Source: Nocardioides sp. TRM66260-LWL
Lineage (GTDB): Bacteria; Actinomycetota; Actinomycetes; Propionibacteriales; Nocardioidaceae
NCBI RefSeq assembly: GCF_020075545.1
Contig: NZ_JAIQZK010000001.1
Coordinates: 1 to 64,000 of the forward strand
DNA: 64,000 bases
Direction: 5' to 3'
The notes below the pieces were generated by a model. That model saw only the letters and a list, made by a program, of their open reading frames with translations. It was not told where the DNA came from and did no database searches. Made by a program: the position numbers and the translations under genes. This document shows, piece after piece, positions 26,740 through 35,875 of this stretch (its first letter is position 1; every line of letters begins with the position of its first letter).

Positions 26740-27603
26740 TCAGCCGAGGACCATCGCCCAGCCGAGCGACGAGCCGTTGGCGTTCAGCGTCGTCGCGCTC
26801 CCGTTCGCGACGCACAGGCCGACGTCGTAGATGCCGGCGCTCGGCGTGGAGGTGGCCGAGATCGGCACCAGGGTGCCCTTGTCGATCGGCACGGTGAGGC
26901 CCTGGACCCCGGAGAGGTCCACGAGCCGCGACCGGCCGACCTGCCGACCGCAGATCGAGACCACCGCGCGCACGCTGCTCGCGCCGCCGCTCACCCCGAG
27001 CACGGCCGTCCCGGAGGCCACCACGCGCTGCCCCGTCCCGACGACGAGCTGGACGGTGCCGCCGGCGAAGACGTAGTCGGACGAGCCGCCCGGGATGGCG
27101 TCGATCGGTCCCTCGAAGCGATCGGCGCTCACCGGGCCGCCGGATCCGGCCGGTCCCGCAGGTCCCGCGGGTCCGGTGGCTCCGGCGGCGGCCAACACGC
27201 CCCACGTGCCGGCGTCGGTCGGCGCCACGCCGCGCGAGGCCCTGCGGGCGACGTAGGAGCCGCCGTCCTGCGTGACGACGTCCTGCGCGGCGTAGGAGGT
27301 GCTCGCGCTCCACGCGCCCCGGAAGCGATACCCCGACGACCAGCGGACCGTGCGCTCGCCGCTGCGGCAGCGCGCGCCGCGGTCGGCGTCCACGAGGCGC
27401 ACCGCGCCGGAGGACGCGACGCATCCGGTGAACTGGCCCGAGCTCGCGGACGGGATGGCCGCGTACGCGAGCCCGCCGGTCACGGCCGTGGCGCCGAGCG
27501 CCCCGACGACGAGGCCGGTCGTGCCTCGGCGACGGCGCAGGAGCTCGGCGGGCGAGCGTCGGGGACGCGGGGACGGTGCGGTCGCGGGAGGTTCGGTCGG
27601 CAT
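26740..27603 (-). CDS. secreted collagen-like repeat protein, short repeat
   Basis: 287 aa. A basic N-terminus is followed by a hydrophobic signal-like segment (LVVGALGATAVTGGLAYAA, about 32-50). Then a Cys-containing module (VRLVDADRGARCRSGERTVR), a carbohydrate-binding-like segment (RGAWSASTSYAAQDVVTQD ending in TWGVL), a short Gly-Pro-Ala collagen-like stretch of about five triplets, and a C-terminal beta-rich domain of about 130 aa with two Cys. Same architecture as the 29501-30418 protein, so the two are paralogues. Probably extracellular or wall-associated; function unknown. Confidence 0.8.
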   Translation of the reverse strand: MPTEPPATAPSPRPRRSPAELLRRRRGTTGLVVGALGATAVTGGLAYAAIPSASSGQFTGCVASSGAVRLVDADRGARCRSGERTVRWSSGYRFRGAWSASTSYAAQDVVTQDGGSYVARRASRGVAPTDAGTWGVLAAAGATGPAGPAGPAGSGGPVSADRFEGPIDAIPGGSSDYVFAGGTVQLVVGTGQRVVASGTAVLGVSGGASSVRAVVSICGRQVGRSRLVDLSGVQGLTVPIDKGTLVPISATSTPSAGIYDVGLCVANGSATTLNANGSSLGWAMVLG

Positions 27604-27702
27604 GGGATCACCTGGGGAGTCGAGCGCTCGGCGAGCGCGGTGGCCGTCAGGCTAGTGGGCTCGGGTCTCGACAGAACGGAGCATGCGCTCTAATTTTCTT
27701 CC

Positions 27703-28641
27703 ATGAGCCCCGTCCTGACCTGGCGCGGCCGTCGCTTCGGCGGCGTGGCCCGCGATCACTGGCGTCGCGCGAACGACGACCTCGACCCCGAGACCGACTA
27801 CGTCGAGATCTACCGCCGGGTCGCCCAGCACGAGTTCCCGTGGGACTTCATCCAGGCGCTGTCGTTCGCGCTGTTCCGCACCTACGCGGTGCCCGGCATC
27901 GGCCGGCTGCTCGGCGAGACCGGCGCCTTCACCGAGGCCGTCCAGAAGCGCTACGACGACACCGCGCTCCTGCTCGACCAGCCGTTGAAGCACGGCTTCG
28001 AGCACCCGACGGCCCGGGCCGCGATCCGGCGGATCAACCAGATGCACCGCAGCTACGACATCCCCGACCACGAGATGCGCTACGTGCTCTCGACCTTCGT
28101 CGTCGTGCCGCAGCGCTGGCTCGCCGACTACGGCAAGCGACCGCTCTCGCCGGTCGAGGAGCGGGCGTCGGTCAACTACTACCGCGCGCTCGGCCGGCAC
28201 ATGAACATCCCCGACGTGCCGGAGACCTTCGCGGGGTTCGCAGCGCTGATGGACTCCTACGAGGCCGAGCACTTCGGCTACGACGAGGGCGGACGCGCGG
28301 TCGCCGACGCGACCCTCGGCCTGATGCTCACCTTCTACCCGGCGCCGCTGCGTCCGGCCGTCGAGGTCTTCAGCCGGGCGCTGATGGACGAGCCGTTGGC
28401 CCGCGCGCTCGGCTACGAGCCGGTGACGCCCGCGGTCCGGTGGGCCGCGCAGGCCGGTCTGCGGGCACGGGGCGTCGCGCTGCGGGCGTTCCCGGCGCGG
28501 CTGACGCCGGTGCGCACCGAGGACTCGCCCTTCATCCGCTCCTATCCCGACGGCTACCGGGTGCCCGACATGGGCACCTTCCCGACGCCGGGCGTCGCGG
28601 GGTGCCCCGTGCGGCACGTCGCGGAGTCCGAGACCGCATGA
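27703..28641 (+). CDS. MpaB-family oxygenase (DUF2236)
   Basis: 312 aa. Matches the DUF2236/MpaB-like family (related to latex-clearing and rubber oxygenase-type heme proteins): FPWDFIQALSFALFRTYAVP at the N-terminus, the His-rich HPTARAAIRRINQMHR segment with the likely heme-contacting residues, and a D-E-M-x-Y-V helix. No signal peptide. Substrate unknown. It starts 6 nt after TAATTT, an unusually AT-rich hexamer for this genome and a clear leaderless promoter. Divergent from the collagen-like gene. Confidence 0.83.
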   Translation: MSPVLTWRGRRFGGVARDHWRRANDDLDPETDYVEIYRRVAQHEFPWDFIQALSFALFRTYAVPGIGRLLGETGAFTEAVQKRYDDTALLLDQPLKHGFEHPTARAAIRRINQMHRSYDIPDHEMRYVLSTFVVVPQRWLADYGKRPLSPVEERASVNYYRALGRHMNIPDVPETFAGFAALMDSYEAEHFGYDEGGRAVADATLGLMLTFYPAPLRPAVEVFSRALMDEPLARALGYEPVTPAVRWAAQAGLRARGVALRAFPARLTPVRTEDSPFIRSYPDGYRVPDMGTFPTPGVAGCPVRHVAESETA

Positions 28642-28680
28642 CCGCGTGAGCGACTGAGCGTCGGAGCGCGGAGCGCCGGG

Positions 28681-29424
28681 TCAGCGCAGGACGACCACCC
28701 GGTTGACGCCGGCGGCGGTGAAGTCCCAGACCCGCTTCGCGGTGCGGGCGCTGAGCCGGATGCAGCCGTGCGAGGCGTCGAAGTCCGTGCCGAGCCACCA
28801 GTCGGGGTGGATCTGCGCGTACGGGCTGCGGCGCTGCGTCGGGATGCGGTGGAAGCCGATGCCGCAGGGCGCGAACCGCACGAAGTGGTCGAGGTTCACC
28901 GAGCCGCTGGTCGAGGTGTTGGTGCGCACCCGTGCGGGCCGGCCGCACTTCGAGCCGGTGGTGTAGCTGCCCGGACGCAGCTTCGACGGGTTGTCGACCA
29001 CGCCCGCCTGCAGGGTCACCCGGTTGCCCGGCTCGACCAGCCAGATCCAGTTCTGGGTCTGGCTGATCACGATCCGTCGGCCCGTGCCGGAGCGCGCGGG
29101 CACCGGACGCCGGTCGCACGCGATGCGCTTGGTCGAGGAGAGGCGCTGCCGGGTCGTGGTGTCGAGTCGGCCGCTCTGGCGCAGGCCGTTGGCCGCCTGG
29201 AAGCGGATCAGCGCGGCCTGCGTCATGCGTCCGGCCCTGCCGTCGATCGGCCCCGGCTCGCAGCCGAGGTAGCGCAGCTGCCGCTGCCGGGTCGAGACGC
29301 CGTCGGACGCGCCGTCGGCGGCGGTGGCGCCGGTGACGACGAGGGTGCCGGCCAGGGCGAGCAGCAGGCTCAGCAGCAGCGCGGGGGCGGTGCGGACGGG
29401 CAGGGCATGGCGGGACGGGCGCAC
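28681..29424 (-). CDS. L,D-transpeptidase with peptidoglycan-binding domain
   Basis: 247 aa from GTG at 29424, which has AGGAGG four bases upstream. Signal peptide about 1-36 (ALLLSLLLALAGTLVVTGATA). A PG_binding_1 domain (QRQLRYLGCEPGPIDGRAG, about 44-95) precedes the YkuD domain, whose active site is S218-H219-G220-C221 (ASHGCIRLS). It would form 3-3 crosslinks or anchor proteins in the wall. The catalytic domain has a usual His in FHRIP upstream. Same strand as the collagen-like gene upstream (76 nt gap), which may share transcription. Confidence 0.9.
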   Translation of the reverse strand: MRPSRHALPVRTAPALLLSLLLALAGTLVVTGATAADGASDGVSTRQRQLRYLGCEPGPIDGRAGRMTQAALIRFQAANGLRQSGRLDTTTRQRLSSTKRIACDRRPVPARSGTGRRIVISQTQNWIWLVEPGNRVTLQAGVVDNPSKLRPGSYTTGSKCGRPARVRTNTSTSGSVNLDHFVRFAPCGIGFHRIPTQRRSPYAQIHPDWWLGTDFDASHGCIRLSARTAKRVWDFTAAGVNRVVVLR

Positions 29425-29500
29425 GGGTCCTCCTGGGGGTCGGGGGTCATCGTGTCCCACAGGCGCGTCGGCGGGAAGCGACCGTCCACAGGGATGGGGC

Positions 29501-30418
29501 TCAGCCCGGGAGGACGAGCGCGTAGCCCAGCACGAAGTCGTTGGCGTTGAGCTGGCCGGTCAGGACGCGCAGGCACAGCCCGACCCGGTAGGTGCCCGCC
29601 GGCAGGGTCGTCGCGCCGGCGGCCGAGACGGGCAGGTGGTCGGCGAGGACGCTGGCCAAGACGCTCGCCGAGGAGTCGAGCGGGTCGACGGTCGCGGTTC
29701 CGGTGCGCTGGCGGCAGACGTTGACCAGCACCGTCGTGGTGCCCGACGGCCCGCCGATCGAGCCCGACGCGGTGATCGCCAGCCGCTGGGATCCGTCGAC
29801 GGTCACCGTGGCGGTCGGTCCCGCGAAGCCGTAGGAGCCGGCGACGAACGCCGGCGCGATCGAGCCGCTGAACGCCGCCGTCGTGACGCCCGCCGGCCCC
29901 GTCGGCCCGGTCGGCCCGGTCGGCCCGGTCGCGCCCACGGCACCGCGCGGTCCCGGGGTGCCGGCCGGGCCGGTGGGCCCGGTGGGTCCGGTCGGGCCCG
30001 GCTCCCCGGGCGCGCCCGCGGGTCCGGTGGGCCCGGGCGTCCCGGGGCTGAGCACGCCCCAGAACGACGCGGTGGTCGGCGGCACCGCCTCGGAGGGGCG
30101 GGTGGCCACGTAGCTGCCGCCCTCGAAGGTCACGATGTCCTGCGGTGCGTACCGCGCGGACTGGCTCCACGCGCCCCGGTAGCGGTAGCCGCGCGACCAC
30201 GTCACGGTCGTCTCCCCGGACGCGCACCGGCGGCCGCGGTCGGCGTCGACGATGCGGACGGCGCCGTCGGAGCGGCTGAGGCAGGCGGTGATCAGTCCGG
30301 TGGTGGCGGACGGGATCGCGGCGAGCGCGAGACCGCCGGTCACCGAGCCGGCGGCGAGGGCGCCCACCGCCAGACCGACGGTGCCGCGTCGACGACGCAG
30401 GAGGCTGGGGTGCTGCAT
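29501..30418 (-). CDS. secreted collagen-like repeat protein, long repeat
   Basis: 305 aa. Hydrophobic signal-like segment at about 13-35 ([21 protein letters not shown]), Cys module ([19 protein letters not shown]), carbohydrate-binding-like segment ([19 protein letters not shown], ending SFWGVL), then about 17 Gly-X-Y triplets, mostly GPT/GPA (genomic 29890-30050), and a C-terminal beta-rich domain with two Cys. Gly-X-Y runs of this length can form a collagen triple helix, so a trimeric surface protein is likely. Paralogue of 26740-27603, with a longer repeat. ATG with weak CGGAG. Confidence 0.82.
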   Translation of the reverse strand: MQHPSLLRRRRGTVGLAVGALAAGSVTGGLALAAIPSATTGLITACLSRSDGAVRIVDADRGRRCASGETTVTWSRGYRYRGAWSQSARYAPQDIVTFEGGSYVATRPSEAVPPTTASFWGVLSPGTPGPTGPAGAPGEPGPTGPTGPTGPAGTPGPRGAVGATGPTGPTGPTGPAGVTTAAFSGSIAPAFVAGSYGFAGPTATVTVDGSQRLAITASGSIGGPSGTTTVLVNVCRQRTGTATVDPLDSSASVLASVLADHLPVSAAGATTLPAGTYRVGLCLRVLTGQLNANDFVLGYALVLPG

Positions 30419-30585
30419 GACGACTCCGGGGGTCCGCGGGCCCGGGGGAGGTCTCCGACGACGCTAGCGAGCCCGCCGGTCGCGAGCCACGCGGTCCAGA
30501 CCGCCCCGCTCACCCGTTCGTCGGAATGATCGGCGCCCGCCTCTGCTTGGCTCGGACGAGACCGTCCCCCGTCCGAGGAGCACCC

Positions 30586-31659
30586 ATGACCGACCTGTTC
30601 ACCCCGCTGTCCACGCCGCTCGGCGAGCTGCCGAACCGGCTGGTGATGGCCCCGCTGACGCGCAACCGCGCCGACGGCGAGGGCGTGCCCGGCGACCTCG
30701 CGGTGGAGTACTACCGCCAGCGCGCCACCGCCGGCCTGATCATCAGCGAGGGCACGCAGCCCAGCGCCGTCGGCCAGGGCTACCTGAACACCCCCGGCAT
30801 CCACAGCGACGAGCAGGTCGCCGGCTGGCGCCGCGTCGCCGACGCCGTGCACGGCGAGGGCGGCCGCATCGTCGTCCAGCTGATGCACGCCGGTCGCGTC
30901 GCGCACCCCGACAACAAGCACGGCCTGGAGAGCGTGGCGCCGAGCGCGCTGGCCGCTCCGGGCGAGATGTTCACCGCGAACGGCGCCTTCCCGCACCCCA
31001 CGCCGCGGGCGCTGGAGGCCGACGAGATCGACGGCGTCGTCGAGGAGTACGTCCACGCCGCGCGTCAGGCGATCGCGGCCGGCCTGGACGGCGTCGAGGT
31101 GCACGCCGCCAACGGCTACCTGATCCACCAGTTCCTCGCGCCGGGCGCCAACGAGCGCACCGACGAGTGGGGCGGCTCGCCGGAGAACCGCGCGCGCTTC
31201 GCGATCGAGGTGACGCGTCGCGTCGCCGAGGCGATCGGAGCCGAGCGCGTCGGCGTGCGCATCTCGCCGGCCCACAACATCCAGGGCTGCGACGAGAAGG
31301 ACCCCGCCGACGTCGAGGCCACCTACACCGCCTTCATCGAGGGCATCTCCGACCTCGGCCTGGCCTACCTCTCGGTGCTCTACGCCGACCCGCGCGCCGA
31401 GCTGATCACGAAGCTGCGCAGCGCCTTCGGCGGCCTGACCTTCCTCAACTCCGGCTTCGCGAACCCGACCACCCGCGAGAGCGCGGCCGCGCTGGTCTCC
31501 GAGGGCGTGGCCGACGCGGTCGTCGTCGGTCGTCCGTTCCTCGCCAACCCCGACCTCGTGCGTCGGTGGACGGACGGGCTCGGCGAGAACGAGCCGAACC
31601 CCGACACCTTCTACGGCGGCGGCGCCGAGGGGTACACCGACTACCCGTTCGCCGACTGA
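30586..31659 (+). CDS. nemA: Old Yellow Enzyme family alkene reductase
   Basis: 357 aa FMN-dependent NAD(P)H:ene reductase. Start MTDLFTPLSTPLGELPNR and MAPLTRNRA are the OYE N-terminal signature; the substrate-binding pair His173/Asn176 is in EVHAANGYLIHQF followed by RTDEWGGS; the FMN phosphate loop is VVVGRPFLANPDLV. It reduces activated C=C bonds or nitro groups; the natural substrate is unknown. ATG at 30586 has GAGGAG at 30575-30580. Terminator downstream at 31672; monocistronic. Confidence 0.92.
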   Translation: MTDLFTPLSTPLGELPNRLVMAPLTRNRADGEGVPGDLAVEYYRQRATAGLIISEGTQPSAVGQGYLNTPGIHSDEQVAGWRRVADAVHGEGGRIVVQLMHAGRVAHPDNKHGLESVAPSALAAPGEMFTANGAFPHPTPRALEADEIDGVVEEYVHAARQAIAAGLDGVEVHAANGYLIHQFLAPGANERTDEWGGSPENRARFAIEVTRRVAEAIGAERVGVRISPAHNIQGCDEKDPADVEATYTAFIEGISDLGLAYLSVLYADPRAELITKLRSAFGGLTFLNSGFANPTTRESAAALVSEGVADAVVVGRPFLANPDLVRRWTDGLGENEPNPDTFYGGGAEGYTDYPFAD

Positions 31660-31671
31660 CCCGCACCACCA

Positions 31672-31708
31672 CGACGGCCCGTCCCCGATCCCCGGGGGCG
31701 GGCCGTCG
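31672..31708 (+). terminator. terminator-type hairpin after the OYE gene
   Basis: Arms 31672-31686 and 31694-31708 pair over 15 positions with one G-T wobble around a 7-nt loop, 13 nt after the stop codon. No clear U-tract follows, as is common in this GC-rich genome. Confidence 0.7.
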
Positions 31709-31772
31709 GCACGTCACGGGGACTGTCGGTGCCGCCTGCGAGCATCGCCTCCTCGACTCGGGAAGGACGACC

Positions 31773-32237
31773 ATGCACCGGACGGACCGGCTCATCAGCC
31801 GCTGCACCGACGCCCAGGGACGCATCGACAAGCGCATGCTCCATGCGCGGGGCCTCAGCGACGCGAACCTCTTCGGGCCGGAGGAGCAGGGCCCGGTGCT
31901 CGATGGCGGCCTGCTGGTCGACGCGAGCGGGCTCTCGGTGCGCGGCGAGCTCGACGGCCGGCCGTTCTGGGTGGCCGTCCTGTGGGGCGGCGAGCTCGGC
32001 GAGGGCGTGCAGCTGCGCGGCTGGGATGCCCCCGCGATCGGCGCCGAGCTCGACCTGCGCCACGGCGAGGTCTTCTCCCTGACGCCGGTCGGGCCGCACG
32101 TGGCGCTGCGCCCGGACGATCCGTTCGCGCTCCTCGTCGCGCTCCTCGAGCTGGGCGGTCGCGACGCGCAGTGGCAGGGCGACCCGCCGCCGGGGTACCC
32201 CCGGGAGACCGGCTGCATTCCGCCGCTCGACCGATGA
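31773..32237 (+). CDS. hypothetical protein
   Basis: 154 aa, no signal peptide or membrane helix, no family recognised. The N-terminal half is mildly charged; the middle (LDGRPFWVAVLWGGELGEGV) is probably beta-strand; the end is Pro-rich. ATG at 31773 is supported by GGAAGGA at 31761-31767. An antisense frame covers the same DNA but lacks a ribosome site. Independent unit between the OYE terminator and the membrane-protein gene. Confidence 0.6.
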   Translation: MHRTDRLISRCTDAQGRIDKRMLHARGLSDANLFGPEEQGPVLDGGLLVDASGLSVRGELDGRPFWVAVLWGGELGEGVQLRGWDAPAIGAELDLRHGEVFSLTPVGPHVALRPDDPFALLVALLELGGRDAQWQGDPPPGYPRETGCIPPLDR

Positions 32238-32341
32238 GCGGGCTCGCGCCGCGTCCTCCGATGATCGTCCGGCGGCCCGTCCGGCACCGCGTCGCCCGAG
32301 GTCGGCGCTACGGTGCGAGTCCCCACCGAAAGGCCCGCCGC

Positions 32342-33625
32342 ATGAGCACCTCGTCGTCCGGACGCGCGTCCGGCCCGTCCCTCGACCCGGCCGCCCTCGA
32401 CCTGCTGCGCGACGCCGGCGCCCTGTGCCTGCTGGCCGCGGCGCTCGGGCTGCGCTGGACGGTGCCGGACGGCACCACCGACGTCTTCTGGGTGCTGGGC
32501 TCGCTGGCGCTGGTCGCGGTCTCGGTCGCGGTGCCGCACCTGCGCCGGCGCGGCCCGCTGGCGCGCCTCTCGGCGTCGGCCTCGCTCGCGGTGCGGTGGG
32601 CGGCGGGCGTCCCGCTGCTGGTCAGCGCCGCGGTCGTGGTGATCGACGACCTGCTGCACGTGGGCGACCCGGTGCTGGCGCCGCGGTTCGACGAGGTCGC
32701 CCGCTCGGGCATCGGCCTGGCGGTCGGCGTGTCGCTTGCCGGCCTGGTGCTCGCGGCGCAGCCGCGGCACGACGAGCGCGGCACCCGGTTCGACGCGCTG
32801 TGGCCGCCGTTGGCGACGGCCCTGCTGGTGGCCGGCTGCGCGATGCTGCTGGTGACGCAGGCGATCGGCCTGGTGCGGGTGCTCGACCAGCTGCCGTTCG
32901 ATCGCGCGCAGGTCGTCGCGTCGCTGGCCTTCCCGCTCGCGCTGCTGGCGGTGCTGGCCGTGCCGGCCCTGCTCGCCCGCCGCGACCCCGGGTGGTGGCG
33001 GCCGGTCGCCGCCGTCGGGCTCGCGCTGCTGGTGCTGGCGGTGCTGTTCGGAGGCGGCCGGGGCGGCACGGTGCAGGTGAGCGCGGCGGAGACCGCCACC
33101 TCCGGCGCGGGACTGTTCCTGGTGCTGCCGGGCGCGGCCGCGGCGCTGTCCGCTCCCGTGCTCGGGCGCACGGCCTCCGACGTCTCGGTCGAGGCCTGGC
33201 TGCGCACGGTGGGCCGGGCCCTGATCCTGCTGGCGGTCGGCCTGGCCCTCCCGCTGGTCGACCGGATCGTGCTCGTCGCCGATGCCGAGGGGGTGCCCGC
33301 CTCCGCCTACCTCCAGATCGGCCTCCTGCTCGTGATGGTGCTGCTCGCGCTCATCGGACGGTGGCTGCTCGGCGGCGCCGACGCCGGCACCCTCACCGAG
33401 GCCAGCGCGGCCCGGCTGCGCGTCGTCGTCGTGCTCGGCGTGCTGCTCGTGCTGGGGGCGGCCGCGGTGCTGTGCGGCTCCCGCGCGGACGGGTTCCCGC
33501 TCACCGACGTCGAGGTCGCGACCTGGCTCGGCCTGACCGGGCTCGGCCTGGGGGCCCTGCTCGTCCCGCCCGCGGTGCGGGCGCACTTCCCGCCCCTGGT
33601 CGCGCGCGGAGCCGCCGGCGAGTGA
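32342..33625 (+). CDS. multi-pass membrane protein of unknown function
   Basis: 427 aa with about 11-12 hydrophobic helices, for example LALVAVSVAVP, VPLLVSAAVVVIDDLLHV, LALLVLAVLFGG and VVVVLGVLLVLGAAAVL. Short charged loops and no recognisable transporter or enzyme motif. The ATG follows GAAAGG with about 10 nt spacing. It lies 114 nt upstream of the tad operon on the same strand, but its own context gives no evidence that it belongs to pilus assembly. Confidence 0.65.
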   Translation: MSTSSSGRASGPSLDPAALDLLRDAGALCLLAAALGLRWTVPDGTTDVFWVLGSLALVAVSVAVPHLRRRGPLARLSASASLAVRWAAGVPLLVSAAVVVIDDLLHVGDPVLAPRFDEVARSGIGLAVGVSLAGLVLAAQPRHDERGTRFDALWPPLATALLVAGCAMLLVTQAIGLVRVLDQLPFDRAQVVASLAFPLALLAVLAVPALLARRDPGWWRPVAAVGLALLVLAVLFGGGRGGTVQVSAAETATSGAGLFLVLPGAAAALSAPVLGRTASDVSVEAWLRTVGRALILLAVGLALPLVDRIVLVADAEGVPASAYLQIGLLLVMVLLALIGRWLLGGADAGTLTEASAARLRVVVVLGVLLVLGAAAVLCGSRADGFPLTDVEVATWLGLTGLGLGALLVPPAVRAHFPPLVARGAAGE

Positions 33626-33739
33626 GGCCCCGGGGGTCCGGACGGAGTTGTCCACAGATCCGGATCGCCCCCTTCCGGAGCCGCCCGACCGCGGCCTAGC
33701 GTCGACGTCCTGACCTCCTCATCTCGGGACGGAGTCGTC

Positions 33740-35020
33740 ATGACGCTCACCTCCGTCGAGCCTGCTGCGGGCTCGACCCTGCCGCTCTCCCTGCTCGACG
33801 CGCTCGACCGCCGGGTGCGCGAGCTCGTGCGCGCCGACGGCCTCGACCCGCAGCGCGATCCCGACGCCGTCCGCCGGCTGGCCGCCCGGGTGGTGGGGGA
33901 GCACGACCAGCGCGCGACCACCGGCGCGGTGTCGGCGATCGGCGATCCGGCGGCGGTCGTGCGCGAGCTGGTCGCCCGCGTCTCCGGGTTCGGGCCGCTG
34001 CAGCCGTTCCTCGACGACCCCGAGGTCGAGGAGATCTGGATCAACGCCCCCGACCGGGTCTTCGTCGCCCGGCGTGGGCGCCACGAGCTGACGAACCTGG
34101 TGCTCACCGCCGCGCAGGTCGAGGAGCTGATCGAGCGGATGCTCGCCTCGAGCGGACGACGCCTCGATCTCTCGACGCCGTTCGTCGACGCCATGCTCCC
34201 CGGCGGTCACCGCCTGCACGTGGTGCTCGAGGGGATCAGCCGGGGCTTCGCGGCGGTCAACGTCCGGAAGTTCAGCGTGCGGGCGACCCGGCTGCGCGAT
34301 CTCGTCGGCCTCGGGTCGATGACCGGTCAGGCGGCCGACTTCCTCGAGGCGTCGGTGCGGGCCGGCCTCAACGTCCTGGTCGCCGGCGGCACGCAGGCCG
34401 GCAAGACGACGCTCCTGAACTGCCTCGCCGCGGCCGTGCCGGGCGGCGAGCGCATCGTCAGCGCCGAGGAGGTCTTCGAGCTGCGGTTCGCCCACCCCGA
34501 CTGGGTGCCGATGCAGACCCGTCAGGCCGGCCTCGAGGGCACCGGAGAGGTGGCGCTGCGCGACCTGGTCAAGGAGGCGCTGCGGATGCGACCGAGCCGG
34601 CTGATCATCGGCGAGGTGCGGGCTGCCGAGGCGCTCGACCTGCTTCTCGCGCTCAACTCCGGGCTTCCGGGCATGGGCACGCTGCACGCCAACAGCGCCC
34701 GAGAGGCGCTGGTGAAGCTCTGCACCCTCCCGCTGCTGGCCGGCGAGAACATCTCGTCGGCCTTCGTGGTGCCCACCGTGGCCTCCTCGGTCGACCTCGT
34801 CGTCCACCTGGCGCTCGACGCCGACGGCCACCGTCGGGTGCAGGAGATCGTCGGCGTCCCCGGACGCGTCGAGAACGGCGTCATCGAAGCCGAGCCGCTG
34901 TTCGTGCGCGTAGGCGGCGAGCTGCGCCGCACCGGCGGCACCGCCCCGCGGGCGGAGGCGTTCGCGCGCGTCGGGATCGACGTCCGCCGCCTCCTCCACG
35001 GCGCCGACGGGGAGCGCTGA
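33740..35020 (+). CDS. tadA: TadA/CpaF-type secretion ATPase
   Basis: 426 aa. Hexameric ATPase of Tad/Flp pilus machines. Walker A GGTQAGKT at 216-223; the Asp box and Walker B follow (RMRPSRLIIGEVRAAEALDLL, containing the GEVR motif), then the His box GTLHANS. The N-terminal 180 residues are the CpaF N-domain (FGPLQPFLDDPEVEEIWIN). First gene of the operon; the stop is 3 nt before tadB. A TadZ/CpaE localisation gene, usually just upstream, is absent here. Confidence 0.93.
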   Translation: MTLTSVEPAAGSTLPLSLLDALDRRVRELVRADGLDPQRDPDAVRRLAARVVGEHDQRATTGAVSAIGDPAAVVRELVARVSGFGPLQPFLDDPEVEEIWINAPDRVFVARRGRHELTNLVLTAAQVEELIERMLASSGRRLDLSTPFVDAMLPGGHRLHVVLEGISRGFAAVNVRKFSVRATRLRDLVGLGSMTGQAADFLEASVRAGLNVLVAGGTQAGKTTLLNCLAAAVPGGERIVSAEEVFELRFAHPDWVPMQTRQAGLEGTGEVALRDLVKEALRMRPSRLIIGEVRAAEALDLLLALNSGLPGMGTLHANSAREALVKLCTLPLLAGENISSAFVVPTVASSVDLVVHLALDADGHRRVQEIVGVPGRVENGVIEAEPLFVRVGGELRRTGGTAPRAEAFARVGIDVRRLLHGADGER

Positions 35021-35023
35021 CCG

Positions 35024-35875
35024 ATGGGCACGCTCCTGGGTCTGACCCTCGGCATCGGCCTGTTCCTGGTGTGGAGCAGCCGCACGATCCCGCGGGAGCC
35101 TCGTCGGCCGCGGCCGCCCGGCCGCTGGTCGCGGACCCTCGTCCACGCCGGTCTGGGCCGTCTCGGCGTGCCGGGCCTGCTCGGCGTCTGCGCCGGGGCG
35201 GGGCTCCTGGTCGGCCTGACGGTGCAGGGCGTGTCCCACACGGCCCCGGTGGCGCTGGTGTTCGGCGGCATGGCCGCCTACCTGCCGGCCGGGCTGATCG
35301 CCGGGCGAGCGCGCCGGCACCTGCGTGAGACCGCCGAGGTCTGGCCCGAGGCCGTCGACCACCTCGCCAGCGGCGTCCGCGCGGGACTCTCCCTGCCCGA
35401 CGCGCTCGCCGGCCTGGCGGAGCGCGGTCCGGCGCCGCTGCGGCCCGCCTTCGCCGCGTTCGCCCTCGACCACCAGGCGACCGGACGCTTCGGCGACTGC
35501 CTCGACCGGCTCAAGGAGCGGCTCGCGGACCCCACCGGCGACCGCGTCTGCGAGGGGCTGCGGGTCGCCCGGGAGGTCGGTGGCGGCGACCTCGGCCGCC
35601 TGCTGCGGAACCTGTCGGGGTACCTGCGCGACGACGCGCGCACGCGCTCCGAGCTCGCGGCGCGTCAGTCGTGGACGGTCAACGCGGCCCGGCTCGCGGT
35701 CGCCGCACCGTGGGTCGTCCTGCTGCTGATGGCCTGGCAGTCGGAGGCGATCGAGCGCTACGCCTCACCCGGCGGCACCGTCGTCCTGATCGGGGGCGGA
35801 GTCGTGTGCGTCGTCGCCTACCGGGTGATGACCTGGATCGGCCGGCTGCCCGAGGAGCCGAGGGTGCTGTCGTGA
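35024..35875 (+). CDS. tadB: TadB-like type II secretion F-domain membrane protein
   Basis: 283 aa. Inner-membrane platform protein: N-terminal membrane helices (1-20 and about 48-90), the cytosolic T2SSF helical domain about 100-215 (VDHLASGVRAGLSLPDAL), then two C-terminal helices. Pairs with TadC to anchor TadA. Starts 3 nt after tadA; its TGA overlaps the tadC GTG (GTGA), so translation is coupled. Confidence 0.88.
   Translation: MGTLLGLTLGIGLFLVWSSRTIPREPRRPRPPGRWSRTLVHAGLGRLGVPGLLGVCAGAGLLVGLTVQGVSHTAPVALVFGGMAAYLPAGLIAGRARRHLRETAEVWPEAVDHLASGVRAGLSLPDALAGLAERGPAPLRPAFAAFALDHQATGRFGDCLDRLKERLADPTGDRVCEGLRVAREVGGGDLGRLLRNLSGYLRDDARTRSELAARQSWTVNAARLAVAAPWVVLLLMAWQSEAIERYASPGGTVVLIGGGVVCVVAYRVMTWIGRLPEEPRVLS

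Noticed and set aside
29885..30050. Short regular repeats that look like a CRISPR array
   Set aside because: They are 9-nt codon-phased repeats encoding Gly-X-Y triplets; no spacer structure or cas genes.
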